From Bin87 sp965115825 (GTDB lineage Bacteria; Chloroflexota; Dehalococcoidia; Lucifugimonadales; UBA3495), in NCBI GenBank assembly GCA_965115825.1, contig OZ220464.1, forward strand, positions 3,162,001-3,226,000: 64,000 nt of DNA, given 5' to 3'. Every line of letters begins with the position of its first letter. Within the stretch, counting starts at the first letter, position 1. The notes beneath the pieces were generated by a model, which had not been told where the DNA came from, searched no databases, and saw nothing but the letters and a program-made list of their open reading frames with translations. Positions 1 through 7,404 of this stretch are shown piece by piece. The position numbers were made by a program, and so were the translations under genes.

Positions 1-212
1 AGTGATGGGCTGAATGTGCCGAGCGGCGACGTAGCACCCACCTTTTCGGGTGGGTGAGGATTGAAACGTGATGTCGCGTGAGGTACACAAAAACGGCCAC
101 CGTGTAGCACCCACCTTTTCGGGTGGGTGAGGATTGAAACATGGAGGCCGACGGCACGAAAATCATCGGCTGGCGGTAGCACCCACCTTTTCGGGTGGGT
201 GAGGATTGAAAC
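1..212 (+). CRISPR. CRISPR array, distal end (37-nt repeats)
   Basis: Three identical 37-nt repeats at 31-67, 104-140 and 176-212 are separated by spacers of 36 and 35 nt; bases 1-30 are the tail of another spacer, so the array continues off the left edge. The repeat begins GTAGCACCCACC, has an internal 8-bp inverted repeat (CACCCACC / GGTGGGTG), and ends GGATTGAAAC, the usual 3' tag of type I or III repeats. Read in that direction the leader lies to the left and 212 is the trailer end. No cas gene is visible in the window, so the subtype cannot be fixed. Confidence 0.95.
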
Positions 213-632
213 AGCAATGCCGATATTCCTAATACGGCTACGCCGCAATTTCGTCTTTCAACAGATACCGGAGCCGAGCGCATTCTTTCAGAATTGCCGA
301 GACCCTCGCCGCATCCGGCGTTTCGCTACTCACTGCGGAAGTTTCGGCCGGCAGCGGAACAGCGGCGAAGTCCTTTCTCACAGACGTGTCTTTGCCCTCC
401 CTGTTGAGTGGTCGCAACCTCGGCCCAATTGCACCGTTTCGTAGCCGACTACTGAACCGGCTTTCACGCCGGCTTTACTGCCGGTTGCTAAACGAACTCG
501 GCAGCGCCGTAAAATAGTGACACTAGCCCGTAGCGTAAGCGTCCCGGTAGATGGCACAATACGTACGCCTCCGACTAACGGCGGCGCCGGCCGCTACCGA
601 CAAACGGGGCGGCCGGCCATTGTGCCGGGAGA
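213..632. other. Non-coding stretch after the CRISPR array
   Basis: About 420 bases with no open frame that looks like a gene: the short frames present have no ribosome site and no family resemblance. I see no further CRISPR repeat. It may be old spacer or trailer sequence or the edge of the recombinase cassette; I found no att-like direct repeat. Confidence 0.4.
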
Positions 633-1037
633 CTACAAAACGCTCGCGGTCGTATCAGGTTCACGGAGCCCAAAAACGGGCATGTCCTGCGCCCCATCCG
701 CAACCCACTCCACGGTGTACCACCCCGCTTGTTCATCGATGCTGACCCGCTCGCCATCGAGCAGCCGCTCCAGCCAACGGTTGCCCGCTTCGGAGGAAGC
801 CGGCGTACCCGGAGACTCGTTGTTGACATAGGTTGCGCGCCCCTCGGAGACGCCAAGCTCCCGTTCGTCTTCAGCGTCATTCGCCTCACAATGCCGTTCG
901 GTAAGCCCGTCCTCCACAATGGCAGCGCGCAACAGACGGGCCATGAAAGCCAGCCCTTCGTCGAAAACCTGTTTATGCTCATTGGCAGTTTCGTCTCCGC
1001 TATTATCTTTCGCTACGGAGACCCGTTCGTGTTCCAT
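633..1037 (-). CDS. Small acidic hypothetical protein
   Basis: A 134-residue frame, strongly acidic and without membrane segments or Cys motifs. I do not recognise the family. The C-terminal half (WLERLLDGERVSIDE, then GWYTVEWVADG) reads like a compact beta-rich domain, and the composition is that of a real protein rather than a shadow frame. It is divergent from the XRE regulator that starts at 1169, so the 130 bases between them probably carry both promoters. The spacing suggests it belongs to the same cassette as the regulator and recombinase. The start is weak: only a poor AAGATAG purine run precedes the ATG. Confidence 0.5.
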   Translation of the reverse strand: MEHERVSVAKDNSGDETANEHKQVFDEGLAFMARLLRAAIVEDGLTERHCEANDAEDERELGVSEGRATYVNNESPGTPASSEAGNRWLERLLDGERVSIDEQAGWYTVEWVADGAQDMPVFGLREPDTTASVL

Positions 1038-1168
1038 GTACTATCTTGAGGCCTAAGCCCAAACCGAAAAGCGCACGGAACCGGACTTCTGCCATCTCCA
1101 AATCTGAGTCAGCGCATCTTGCGCTGCTAACCACGATTATACCAAATGCACAAAGAAAGGAAAACGCC

Positions 1169-1648
1169 ATGACGCTGCTAGAAACCCGTGCCACAGCCGA
1201 AACCGACATTGATAGCGCCGCTATGGAAGCCATAGCAAGCAAATGCGACACGGAGTACGATCCGTTCCCCATTGGGACGGTGCTGCGCCGTTTGCGGGGC
1301 GACATGAGCCTGCGGGATCTGCAAAACGAAACCGGTATCGCCAACGCCTACCTATCCATGGTTGAAACCGGCGCTAAGCGCCCCGGCGTCAAAGTGCTGC
1401 AGAAACTGGCGAAATACTACGACGTACCCGCCGTCGATCTGTACCGCTGCGCAGGATTGCTCAACGACGAGGACGAACGACCGGACGCCGGGGCCGCGGC
1501 AATTCGGGACATAGAGCGTAGCTACCGGTTCCTGATGGACGACCCCAGGCTCATGACCTGCGCCAAGCCCGAAGTCGATCCGTCCCTGGCGGTCAAGCGC
1601 TTCCTGGTCGAGATGTACGAGCATATTTCCGGCAAGCGACTGCTATAA
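1169..1648 (+). CDS. XRE-family helix-turn-helix regulator
   Basis: A 159-residue protein. Residues about 35-90 form a Cro/CI-type HTH: LRRLRGDMSLRDLQNETG, then AYLSMVETGAKRPGVKVLQKLAKYYDVP. These fit the five-helix pattern with recognition helix around NAYLSMVE. The C-terminal 70 residues are helical and unassigned. The ATG at 1169 is chosen because AAAGG lies 8 nt upstream and the helix-turn-helix follows at a normal distance; a longer in-frame reading from 1046 adds only low-complexity basic sequence. It ends 40 bp before the serine recombinase and is probably co-transcribed with it, so control of recombinase expression or of element maintenance is a reasonable inference. Confidence 0.85.
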   Translation: MTLLETRATAETDIDSAAMEAIASKCDTEYDPFPIGTVLRRLRGDMSLRDLQNETGIANAYLSMVETGAKRPGVKVLQKLAKYYDVPAVDLYRCAGLLNDEDERPDAGAAAIRDIERSYRFLMDDPRLMTCAKPEVDPSLAVKRFLVEMYEHISGKRLL

Positions 1649-1688
1649 TAAAGATAAGAATCTTTATTACCGCAGGAGGCCGCAGCCT

Positions 1689-3366
1689 ATGCAAAATCAC
1701 GAGGAAACCAAGACCGTCGCTCTGTACGCCAGGGTGTCCAGCGACAAGCAGGACATGGAACTCTCCATTGGTGCGCAGTTGTCCAACTTGCGCAAGTACG
1801 CCCGTCAAAAAGGCTACTTAGTGCATCAGACCTACGTGGACGAGGGCATTAGCGGAACGCGGGCCGACCGCCCGGCTTTTCGGCAGATGATGGCGGAAGC
1901 CACGAAGCGGAGCCCGCCGTTCCGGGAAATCTTGGTATGGTCCTTATTCCAGGTTCTCCCGGGACATGGCTCAATCCATCATGAACAAGGCTGAGCTACG
2001 CAAAAGAGGGGTGAAACTCACCTCGATCACGGAACCCAGCGACGAAACGCCCAGCGGTCTGCTGATACAGTACATGATCGACATTTTCAGCGAGTACCAG
2101 GTGCGGAACATGGCCGTGGACGTCGCACGAGGCCAACGGCGCAGCGCTGAACTGGGCTTCTGGACCAGCCCTTCCATTCCCTTCGGCTACAAGCGTGTCC
2201 AGGTTGAGCACGGAGGCAAGATGCGCGCCACCCTGAAACCGGACCCCAAAACTGCCCCGCTGGTGCAGCGCATCTTCCGCTTGGCCGGACAAGGACGGAG
2301 CACGCTGGAAATCGCTAAAACGTTGAACGCAGAGGGCATCGCCAATTCCAAGAAGAAGCCGTGGGGACGTCAAGCCATTGGCGTGCTACTGCATAACGAG
2401 GTCTATACGGGAACCAACATCAGGGGGAGGCGGTCCAATAAGGACCTGGCGGTAGTCAAAGCACCGGGCGCCTTTCCGCAAATCGTCACCGAAGCAGAGT
2501 TCCGGGAGGTGCAACGAAAAATGGCCGAAAAATCGCCCCAAAAGCAGCATCCGCGCCGAGCGTCCAGCAGCTACCTGCTCAGCGGCTTGATCAAGTGCCA
2601 GACCTGCGACCGCGCCATGAACGCCAAAGGCGGGAAAAGCGGCAAGCACACTTACTACGTTTGCCACACGCTGAGCCAGCAAGGCGCCGGCAGCTGCGAC
2701 ACGCCGCGTCTCAACACCAAGGAATTCGAGCAGCGCGTAATCAAGGCGCTGCTGGACAGCATCCTGACGGAGGCGAACATCCGAAAGCTGATCCGGCTGG
2801 TGATTGACGGTATGGACGAATTCGCCGGGGAACAGCAGCAGCAACTGAAAATCGTCCAGGGCGAGCTGTCCGAGGTACAACGGCGTCGAGCCAACCTCCT
2901 GGACGCAGTAGAGAATGGAGCAGTGGCTTACCAGGACTTGGCGGAACGTATTACGGACCTCAACGACACACAGGCCAGGTTGGAAGCAACCAAGGCCAAG
3001 TGCGAGACGGCAGTGGACGACCAACGCCGGATGATTGACAACGAAGACCGCATCGCGGCCTATGCCAAGAACCTGAGCACCTACTTGAGGGACAGCCAAA
3101 GAGCAAACACCAGGGAGTTACTGCGGTCCTTCATAACAGAGATAGCGGTGCAGCCCGGTTTGGCGACAATCAGATACAAAATACCGATGCCGCCGGAGGG
3201 AGCGGCGCAAGGCAAGGATGAACTGGAACTGGCCCACTCAGGGCCAGTTCCACCTTTTGACCAACCCGCCCACGCGGGATGGTTCCCCCGCACACGCAGG
3301 GATAGACCGCGCCGACCACCAGGCAGGGTCGTCCCCCTCGGGGTTCCCCCGCACACGCGGGGATAG
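1689..3366 (+). pseudogene. Large serine recombinase, frameshifted
   Basis: Large serine recombinase/integrase of the resolvase superfamily. The N-terminal catalytic domain is clear: ALYARVSS holds the nucleophile Ser near residue 17. The recombinase domain (GFWTSPSIPFGYKRV onward), the zinc ribbon (CQTCDRAMNAKGG, then CHTL and C) and a C-terminal coiled coil follow. The reading frame breaks at about 1944-1948: removing one T from the run TTATTCC restores WSLSRFSRDMAQS, the standard helix after the catalytic domain. Intact, it would be about 558 residues. The ATG at 1689 has AGGAGG about 10 nt upstream. The downstream frame has no stop until 3366, well inside the neighbouring CRISPR array. 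The frameshift could be a real lesion or a sequencing error. Confidence 0.88.
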
Positions 3367-3552
3367 AGGCTTGGCCACGCCCTGGTACTCGCTGGGATCC
3401 GGGGTTCCCCCGCACACGCGGGGATAGACCCAGCATACCGATAGTGAGGGTGCGGGGCGGCGAGGTTCCCCCGCACACGCGGGGATAGACCCCGACGCCC
3501 GCCGTTAGGAGGATACCACTCTCAGGTTCCCCCGCACACACGCGACATCCCT
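3281..3552 (+). CRISPR. Short type I-E-like CRISPR array, degenerate at both ends
   Basis: Five repeats of 28-29 nt start at 3281, 3342, 3403, 3464 and 3525, exactly 61 bp apart as in type I-E (29 + 32). The core reads GGTTCCCCCGCACACGCGGG followed by GATAGACC. The first copy has one substitution (CGCAGGG) and the last one loses its 3' half (CACACACGCGACATCC), marking the right side as the trailer end. The leader should therefore lie to the left, where the recombinase 3' end now sits. No cas genes are in the window. Confidence 0.93.
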
Positions 3553-3553
3553 A

Positions 3554-3582
3554 TTGACATAGCGGATAAGCGCGGCTAAACT
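3554..3582 (+). promoter_or_regulatory. Strong sigma-70-type promoter, probably giving a leaderless mRNA
   Basis: TTGACA (3554-3559), 17-bp spacer, TAAACT (3577-3582). Transcription should start around 3589-3591, and the ATG of the next gene is at 3591, so the message would have essentially no 5' leader. The -35 box begins right after the degenerate last CRISPR repeat. Confidence 0.7.
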
Positions 3583-3590
3583 GCCGCCCC

Positions 3591-4640
3591 ATGTGTAAGA
3601 AAGGCACACCTCTCCTCCGGCGCGGTAAGCCCTTGTTGGCTCCGTTACTGGTGCTGACCCTGGCGTTCGCCTTTACCGCTTGGCTTGCCAGTAGCTCCCC
3701 GGCGGAGGGCCGCGCATTGAATGCCATCCTGCTCGATGGTGCCAACTTGGTTGCCCCAACTGACTTTGCAGTGGCTGCCGATAATGCCGACACAGCGTTC
3801 CCTGCGGATGAAGCCGGCTTCTCAGCCTACTATCGAATCACTGAGACAAACGTAGTTAACGACCAGGGAGAGAAGCTGTTTCTGAACATCAGAGGTATCA
3901 CGGAAAGCTTGAACGACGAGATTGAACCTCATCAGACCAACCCATTCCATGACATTCGCGGCAAGGGTGTCGTGCAGGATTACGGCCTCAGTTTCGGCAT
4001 AGTTGCCCTCCCCATGGTCGCCGCAGTCGGTGTGAATCTACCTCCTCAAAAGGTCACCGTATATTACGACGACCACGGCTGGATTGTAGCCTACCTCGCA
4101 GCAGACGAACCAGAGGCGGCAATCTGGAAGCACGGCCCTGAGTTTCACCAAAACCTGCTGCTGCTGGCCGTCAACGAGGTGATAAACGTCCACAATCGGG
4201 CCGCGCAAGATAACCCTAACGATTGGACCCAGCTTGCCCCGGTTACCCCTGCAACCGTCAAATACTACGACTGGCAAAACCCCCATTGCAACACTTTCAT
4301 TCTGTTCAGCGCCAAGTCCCGCGGCGGAGTATCCGACCCCGTCAGCTTCGTCATACCCCACACCATCAAAACCGCCGATATATTTGCATCCGCGGCAGTC
4401 CTGATAGCCGGACAGCAAGCCGAGAGGGCAAGCACTACTGCCAGAGTACTGATGGACGGTCAGCCATTCGCCGAAGCCAGCGCCGCGAACCCTCTGAGCG
4501 TTTCCATGATCGATTTGCCTTCGTTACGTACTGGCGACGCAACCAGCCTGCATCGAATGACCATCTCAGTAAGCCAAGACGAGCCGGCAACCGGAGTGGT
4601 TATGTTGGTGTATAAAAAGCCCCCTGCGGCCCGCGATTGA
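3591..4640 (+). CDS. Secreted or membrane-anchored hypothetical protein
   Basis: 349 residues. Residues 1-40 are a classic signal: basic start (MCKKGTPLLRRGKP), an 18-residue hydrophobic core (LLVLTLAFAFTAWLA) and SSPAEGRA as possible cleavage region. The rest is soluble and beta-rich with no motif I recognise. Only one Cys (PHCNTF) follows the signal, so it is not a lipoprotein or haem protein. The upstream promoter and the ATG position suggest leaderless translation. It is followed 19 bp later by the large Calx-beta protein on the same strand, so the two probably form a transcription unit acting at the cell surface. Function unknown. Confidence 0.75.
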   Translation: MCKKGTPLLRRGKPLLAPLLVLTLAFAFTAWLASSSPAEGRALNAILLDGANLVAPTDFAVAADNADTAFPADEAGFSAYYRITETNVVNDQGEKLFLNIRGITESLNDEIEPHQTNPFHDIRGKGVVQDYGLSFGIVALPMVAAVGVNLPPQKVTVYYDDHGWIVAYLAADEPEAAIWKHGPEFHQNLLLLAVNEVINVHNRAAQDNPNDWTQLAPVTPATVKYYDWQNPHCNTFILFSAKSRGGVSDPVSFVIPHTIKTADIFASAAVLIAGQQAERASTTARVLMDGQPFAEASAANPLSVSMIDLPSLRTGDATSLHRMTISVSQDEPATGVVMLVYKKPPAARD

Positions 4641-4659
4641 CCGTTGAGTTTGGCGCGCC

Positions 4660-7404
4660 ATGGGCCCGGCTCAGCAACGCGCCAGCCTGCCGACTCTGCT
4701 GCTGGCCGCCTCAATTGCCGTTGCCGCGATAATCGCGCTTCCGCTAACGCTGGTCAGCGGGGAAACCCCGACGCCCGTAACCGTCAGCTTCAACGAGCCA
4801 GAGTACCGCGTAAATGAAGGTGAGAGCGTCGAAATATCGGTCTCCATAAGCGCCGACCCAGATCGGAGAGTGGCAATCCCCATCTCCTTCAGCCCCGCCT
4901 TGGAGAGCGCCTATCAGCTATCGCCTGCAAGCGTCACTTTTACCCCTGGTGGCGAGCTGACCAGGTCTGCCACACTCACGGTCTCGGACAATGACCGGGA
5001 TGAAATATATGACGTCATTACCCTGGCCTTCAGTACCTTGCCGGATGGCGTCACCGCCACCAACAACCGACAGGCCGTAGTTTTTATCGAGGACAACGAT
5101 TTAACTCCTCTCGCTTCCATCAACTCCCCCAGCGTGCTTGAGGGAAACAATGACATAACGACACTGCGTTTCACCGTGTCGTTAAGCCACCCCAGTGAGC
5201 GTAGTCCGCACCTCTGGTACGAGGTCGATAAGGACGCGAGCACCGGAACGTGGGGCGCCGATTACTATGTAGATAAGGTTGCGGGCAAGCTGGAATTCGG
5301 TTCCGGCGAAACGACCAAGACCATAGCAATACCCATATATGGAAACACCAGGCAAGAGCCGAACCGTACGGTGGTAGTGGCCCTGAAAGGGCCTTTGTCT
5401 AACGTTGCTTTCTCCTATGAGGACGCATATCTCATCAGGATTACCGGCGTGGGCACAATCATCGACGACGATTCTCCCACTTTTACCCCATCTCCTACCC
5501 CCACGCGCGCTCACACCCCAGTCCAGCCTACCCCTATGTACACCCACACGCCAACGCCAACCCTCACCCACACGCCAACGCCAACCCTCACCCACACGCC
5601 AACGCCAACCCTCACCCACACGCCAACGCCAACCCTCACAAACACGCCAACGCCAACCCTCACGCATACGCCGACGCCAACCCTCACGCATACGCCGACG
5701 CCAACCCTCACGCATACGCCGACGCCAACCCTCACGCATACGCCGACGCCAACCCTCACGCATACGCCGACGCCAACCCTCACGCATACGCCGACGCCAA
5801 CCCTCACGCATACGCCGACGCCAACCCTCACGCATACGCCGACGCCAACCCTCACGCATACGCCGACGCCAACCCTCACGCATAAGCCGACGCCAACCCT
5901 CACGCATACGCCGACGCCAACCCTCACGCATACGCCGACGCCAACCCTCACGCATACGCCGACGCCAACCCTCACCCACACGCCGACGCCAACCCTCACG
6001 CATACGCCGACGCCAACCCTTACGAACACGCCGACGCCAACCTTCACGAACACGCCGACGCCGGTTCCGCCTACTCTTACCTCTACTCACACGTCTACGC
6101 CAACCCCTACGGCCCTGCCACGCCTCGATGCCGAAATCATCGGTATTTATGCCGAGCCGTCCGGCCAGGTCATGCAAGGTACCCATGTGAAAGTAAGCGT
6201 TACGGTTCGGAATAACGGCGACTATGCCGTCAACATTCCGGTTGAGCTGACTTTTCCGTCAAAGACGAAAAAACCGGAACGCAGGTCGCCGCGCACGAAG
6301 CCAGGCGAGACCGCTACCGCAACTTTCACTTGGAAAACCCGCAACTACGACGCAGGCATCCACACGCTGCGAGCTGCCTTGCTGGTCAACGACAACGCTA
6401 CCAATGGGAATATGGCGGCCGAGCTAACTGTTCGCCTGATTCCGCTCGTGCCTACAGCATCCATCGTAAGTATCAAAGCTAGCCCGGCAGATCCGGTAGT
6501 GGGGATGCCGGTAACTATAACGGTTACGGTACGCAATGACGGGCTGATTTCGGCCCGCATTCCGGTAACACTGCACTTCCCGTCAACCGACAAACAGCCG
6601 GAAACGCGACGGCCTTACGTGCTGTCAGGCGAAGCGACCGCAGTCAACTTTACCTGGCGCACGAGCAGATATGCGGCAGGCGATCACACCTTTTACGTTG
6701 CAGTCGCGGGCCATGCGCAACCTTTTATCGCAACGCTGCTGCCGCCAACGGTGGACTTCACAGTGTTAGAGATCCGTTCCCAAGGCGCGGAGTTTCCAAT
6801 CGTAAAGGGCGACTGGGTTGAAGTCTCTGCTCTGGTGCAGAACTTGGGGCCTTATGGCGGACGCGCCGATGTCTCCCTGCACGATATGACCGCCAATCGC
6901 GTTATGTATCGCAAAAGCGCCCACCTGGAATCGGGGGAGAGGGAATTTGTCAATTTCACCTGGAAGACACTTCGCTACGCAACAGGCGACTATCAACTAC
7001 AGGTCAGCGCCAAGGCTGAGCACGACGTTGACCCTTCCAACAATTACTCCGATTACATATCCCTCCAAGTACTTACCAACCGGGACATCACAGTGGGCTA
7101 TGGGGGTGATGCGCCTGAGAATATTGTCTCGGGCGATGTCTCCAAACCCCGCATCCGCTCGGTGCCGGAGCATCACCAAGAGATTATTGCCTATGATTCG
7201 GTATCTGTGGTCGGCGCCGAGCTGCGTCCTCCGGCTCGTGAAGGCGACTTTGGGGCAGTGTCTTTTCCCTTGGTCAACAAAACACGGACCCCGTACCAAA
7301 TGGCCCAAACCTCCGCAGTGAGATGCGCCGAATATCAGCGTCAAATCTGGGAAAGTCAACCCAGAGCGGTTCTGTGTCCGGCGGCGCCTCCGCTGGTTCG
7401 CTAA
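4660..7404 (+). CDS. Secreted Calx-beta / CARDB-like surface protein with Thr-Pro stalk
   Basis: 914 residues. The signal segment (residues 9-33, LPTLLLAASIAVAAIIALPL) is followed by two Calx-beta-like modules at about 38-145 and 150-275; the first ends in the typical FIEDND signature. Residues 297-464 are 21 copies of an octapeptide TPTPTLTH/N, a rigid extracellular stalk. Three CARDB/DUF11-like beta domains follow (about 490-590, 595-690, 698-800), each with an NNGD- or NDG-type turn and the motif TFTWKT or NFTWRT. There is no LPXTG or obvious C-terminal membrane anchor. It is probably an adhesin-like protein or part of the cell envelope. The stop codon overlaps by 4 nt that of the convergent gene on the other strand. 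Confidence 0.85.
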   Translation: MGPAQQRASLPTLLLAASIAVAAIIALPLTLVSGETPTPVTVSFNEPEYRVNEGESVEISVSISADPDRRVAIPISFSPALESAYQLSPASVTFTPGGELTRSATLTVSDNDRDEIYDVITLAFSTLPDGVTATNNRQAVVFIEDNDLTPLASINSPSVLEGNNDITTLRFTVSLSHPSERSPHLWYEVDKDASTGTWGADYYVDKVAGKLEFGSGETTKTIAIPIYGNTRQEPNRTVVVALKGPLSNVAFSYEDAYLIRITGVGTIIDDDSPTFTPSPTPTRAHTPVQPTPMYTHTPTPTLTHTPTPTLTHTPTPTLTHTPTPTLTNTPTPTLTHTPTPTLTHTPTPTLTHTPTPTLTHTPTPTLTHTPTPTLTHTPTPTLTHTPTPTLTHTPTPTLTHTPTPTLTHKPTPTLTHTPTPTLTHTPTPTLTHTPTPTLTHTPTPTLTHTPTPTLTNTPTPTFTNTPTPVPPTLTSTHTSTPTPTALPRLDAEIIGIYAEPSGQVMQGTHVKVSVTVRNNGDYAVNIPVELTFPSKTKKPERRSPRTKPGETATATFTWKTRNYDAGIHTLRAALLVNDNATNGNMAAELTVRLIPLVPTASIVSIKASPADPVVGMPVTITVTVRNDGLISARIPVTLHFPSTDKQPETRRPYVLSGEATAVNFTWRTSRYAAGDHTFYVAVAGHAQPFIATLLPPTVDFTVLEIRSQGAEFPIVKGDWVEVSALVQNLGPYGGRADVSLHDMTANRVMYRKSAHLESGEREFVNFTWKTLRYATGDYQLQVSAKAEHDVDPSNNYSDYISLQVLTNRDITVGYGGDAPENIVSGDVSKPRIRSVPEHHQEIIAYDSVSVVGAELRPPAREGDFGAVSFPLVNKTRTPYQMAQTSAVRCAEYQRQIWESQPRAVLCPAAPPLVR
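5548..6063 (+). repeat. 24-bp tandem repeat, 21 full copies plus a partial one
   Basis: The unit ACGCCAACGCCAACCCTCAC plus four bases repeats in perfect 24-bp register from 5548 to 6051. The variants are few: A or G at base 6, CCCAC / GCAT / AAAC / GAAC at the unit end, and one CATAAG. Every unit encodes TPTPTLT plus H, N or K, so copy-number change keeps frame. The middle units (about 5670-6000) are almost identical, a sign of recent slippage or unequal exchange. Confidence 0.97.

Noticed and set aside
320..345. A third copy of the island repeat
   Set aside because: Only 11 bases (TTTCGCTACTC) match the 81-bp repeat, and the conserved second half is absent.
575..982. Alternative minus-strand frame overlapping the acidic hypothetical gene
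   Set aside because: It is Arg- and Pro-rich, overlaps the better acidic frame entirely and has no ribosome site.
5548..6063. Possible CRISPR array
   Set aside because: The repeats are directly adjacent with no spacers and they code for protein.
5182..6190. Long minus-strand and second-frame plus-strand frames over the 24-bp repeat
   Set aside because: They exist only because the repeat unit has no stop in several frames; the products are pure Arg/Trp/Gly or Arg/Gln/Pro repeats and lack the flanking domains that the +4660 frame has.
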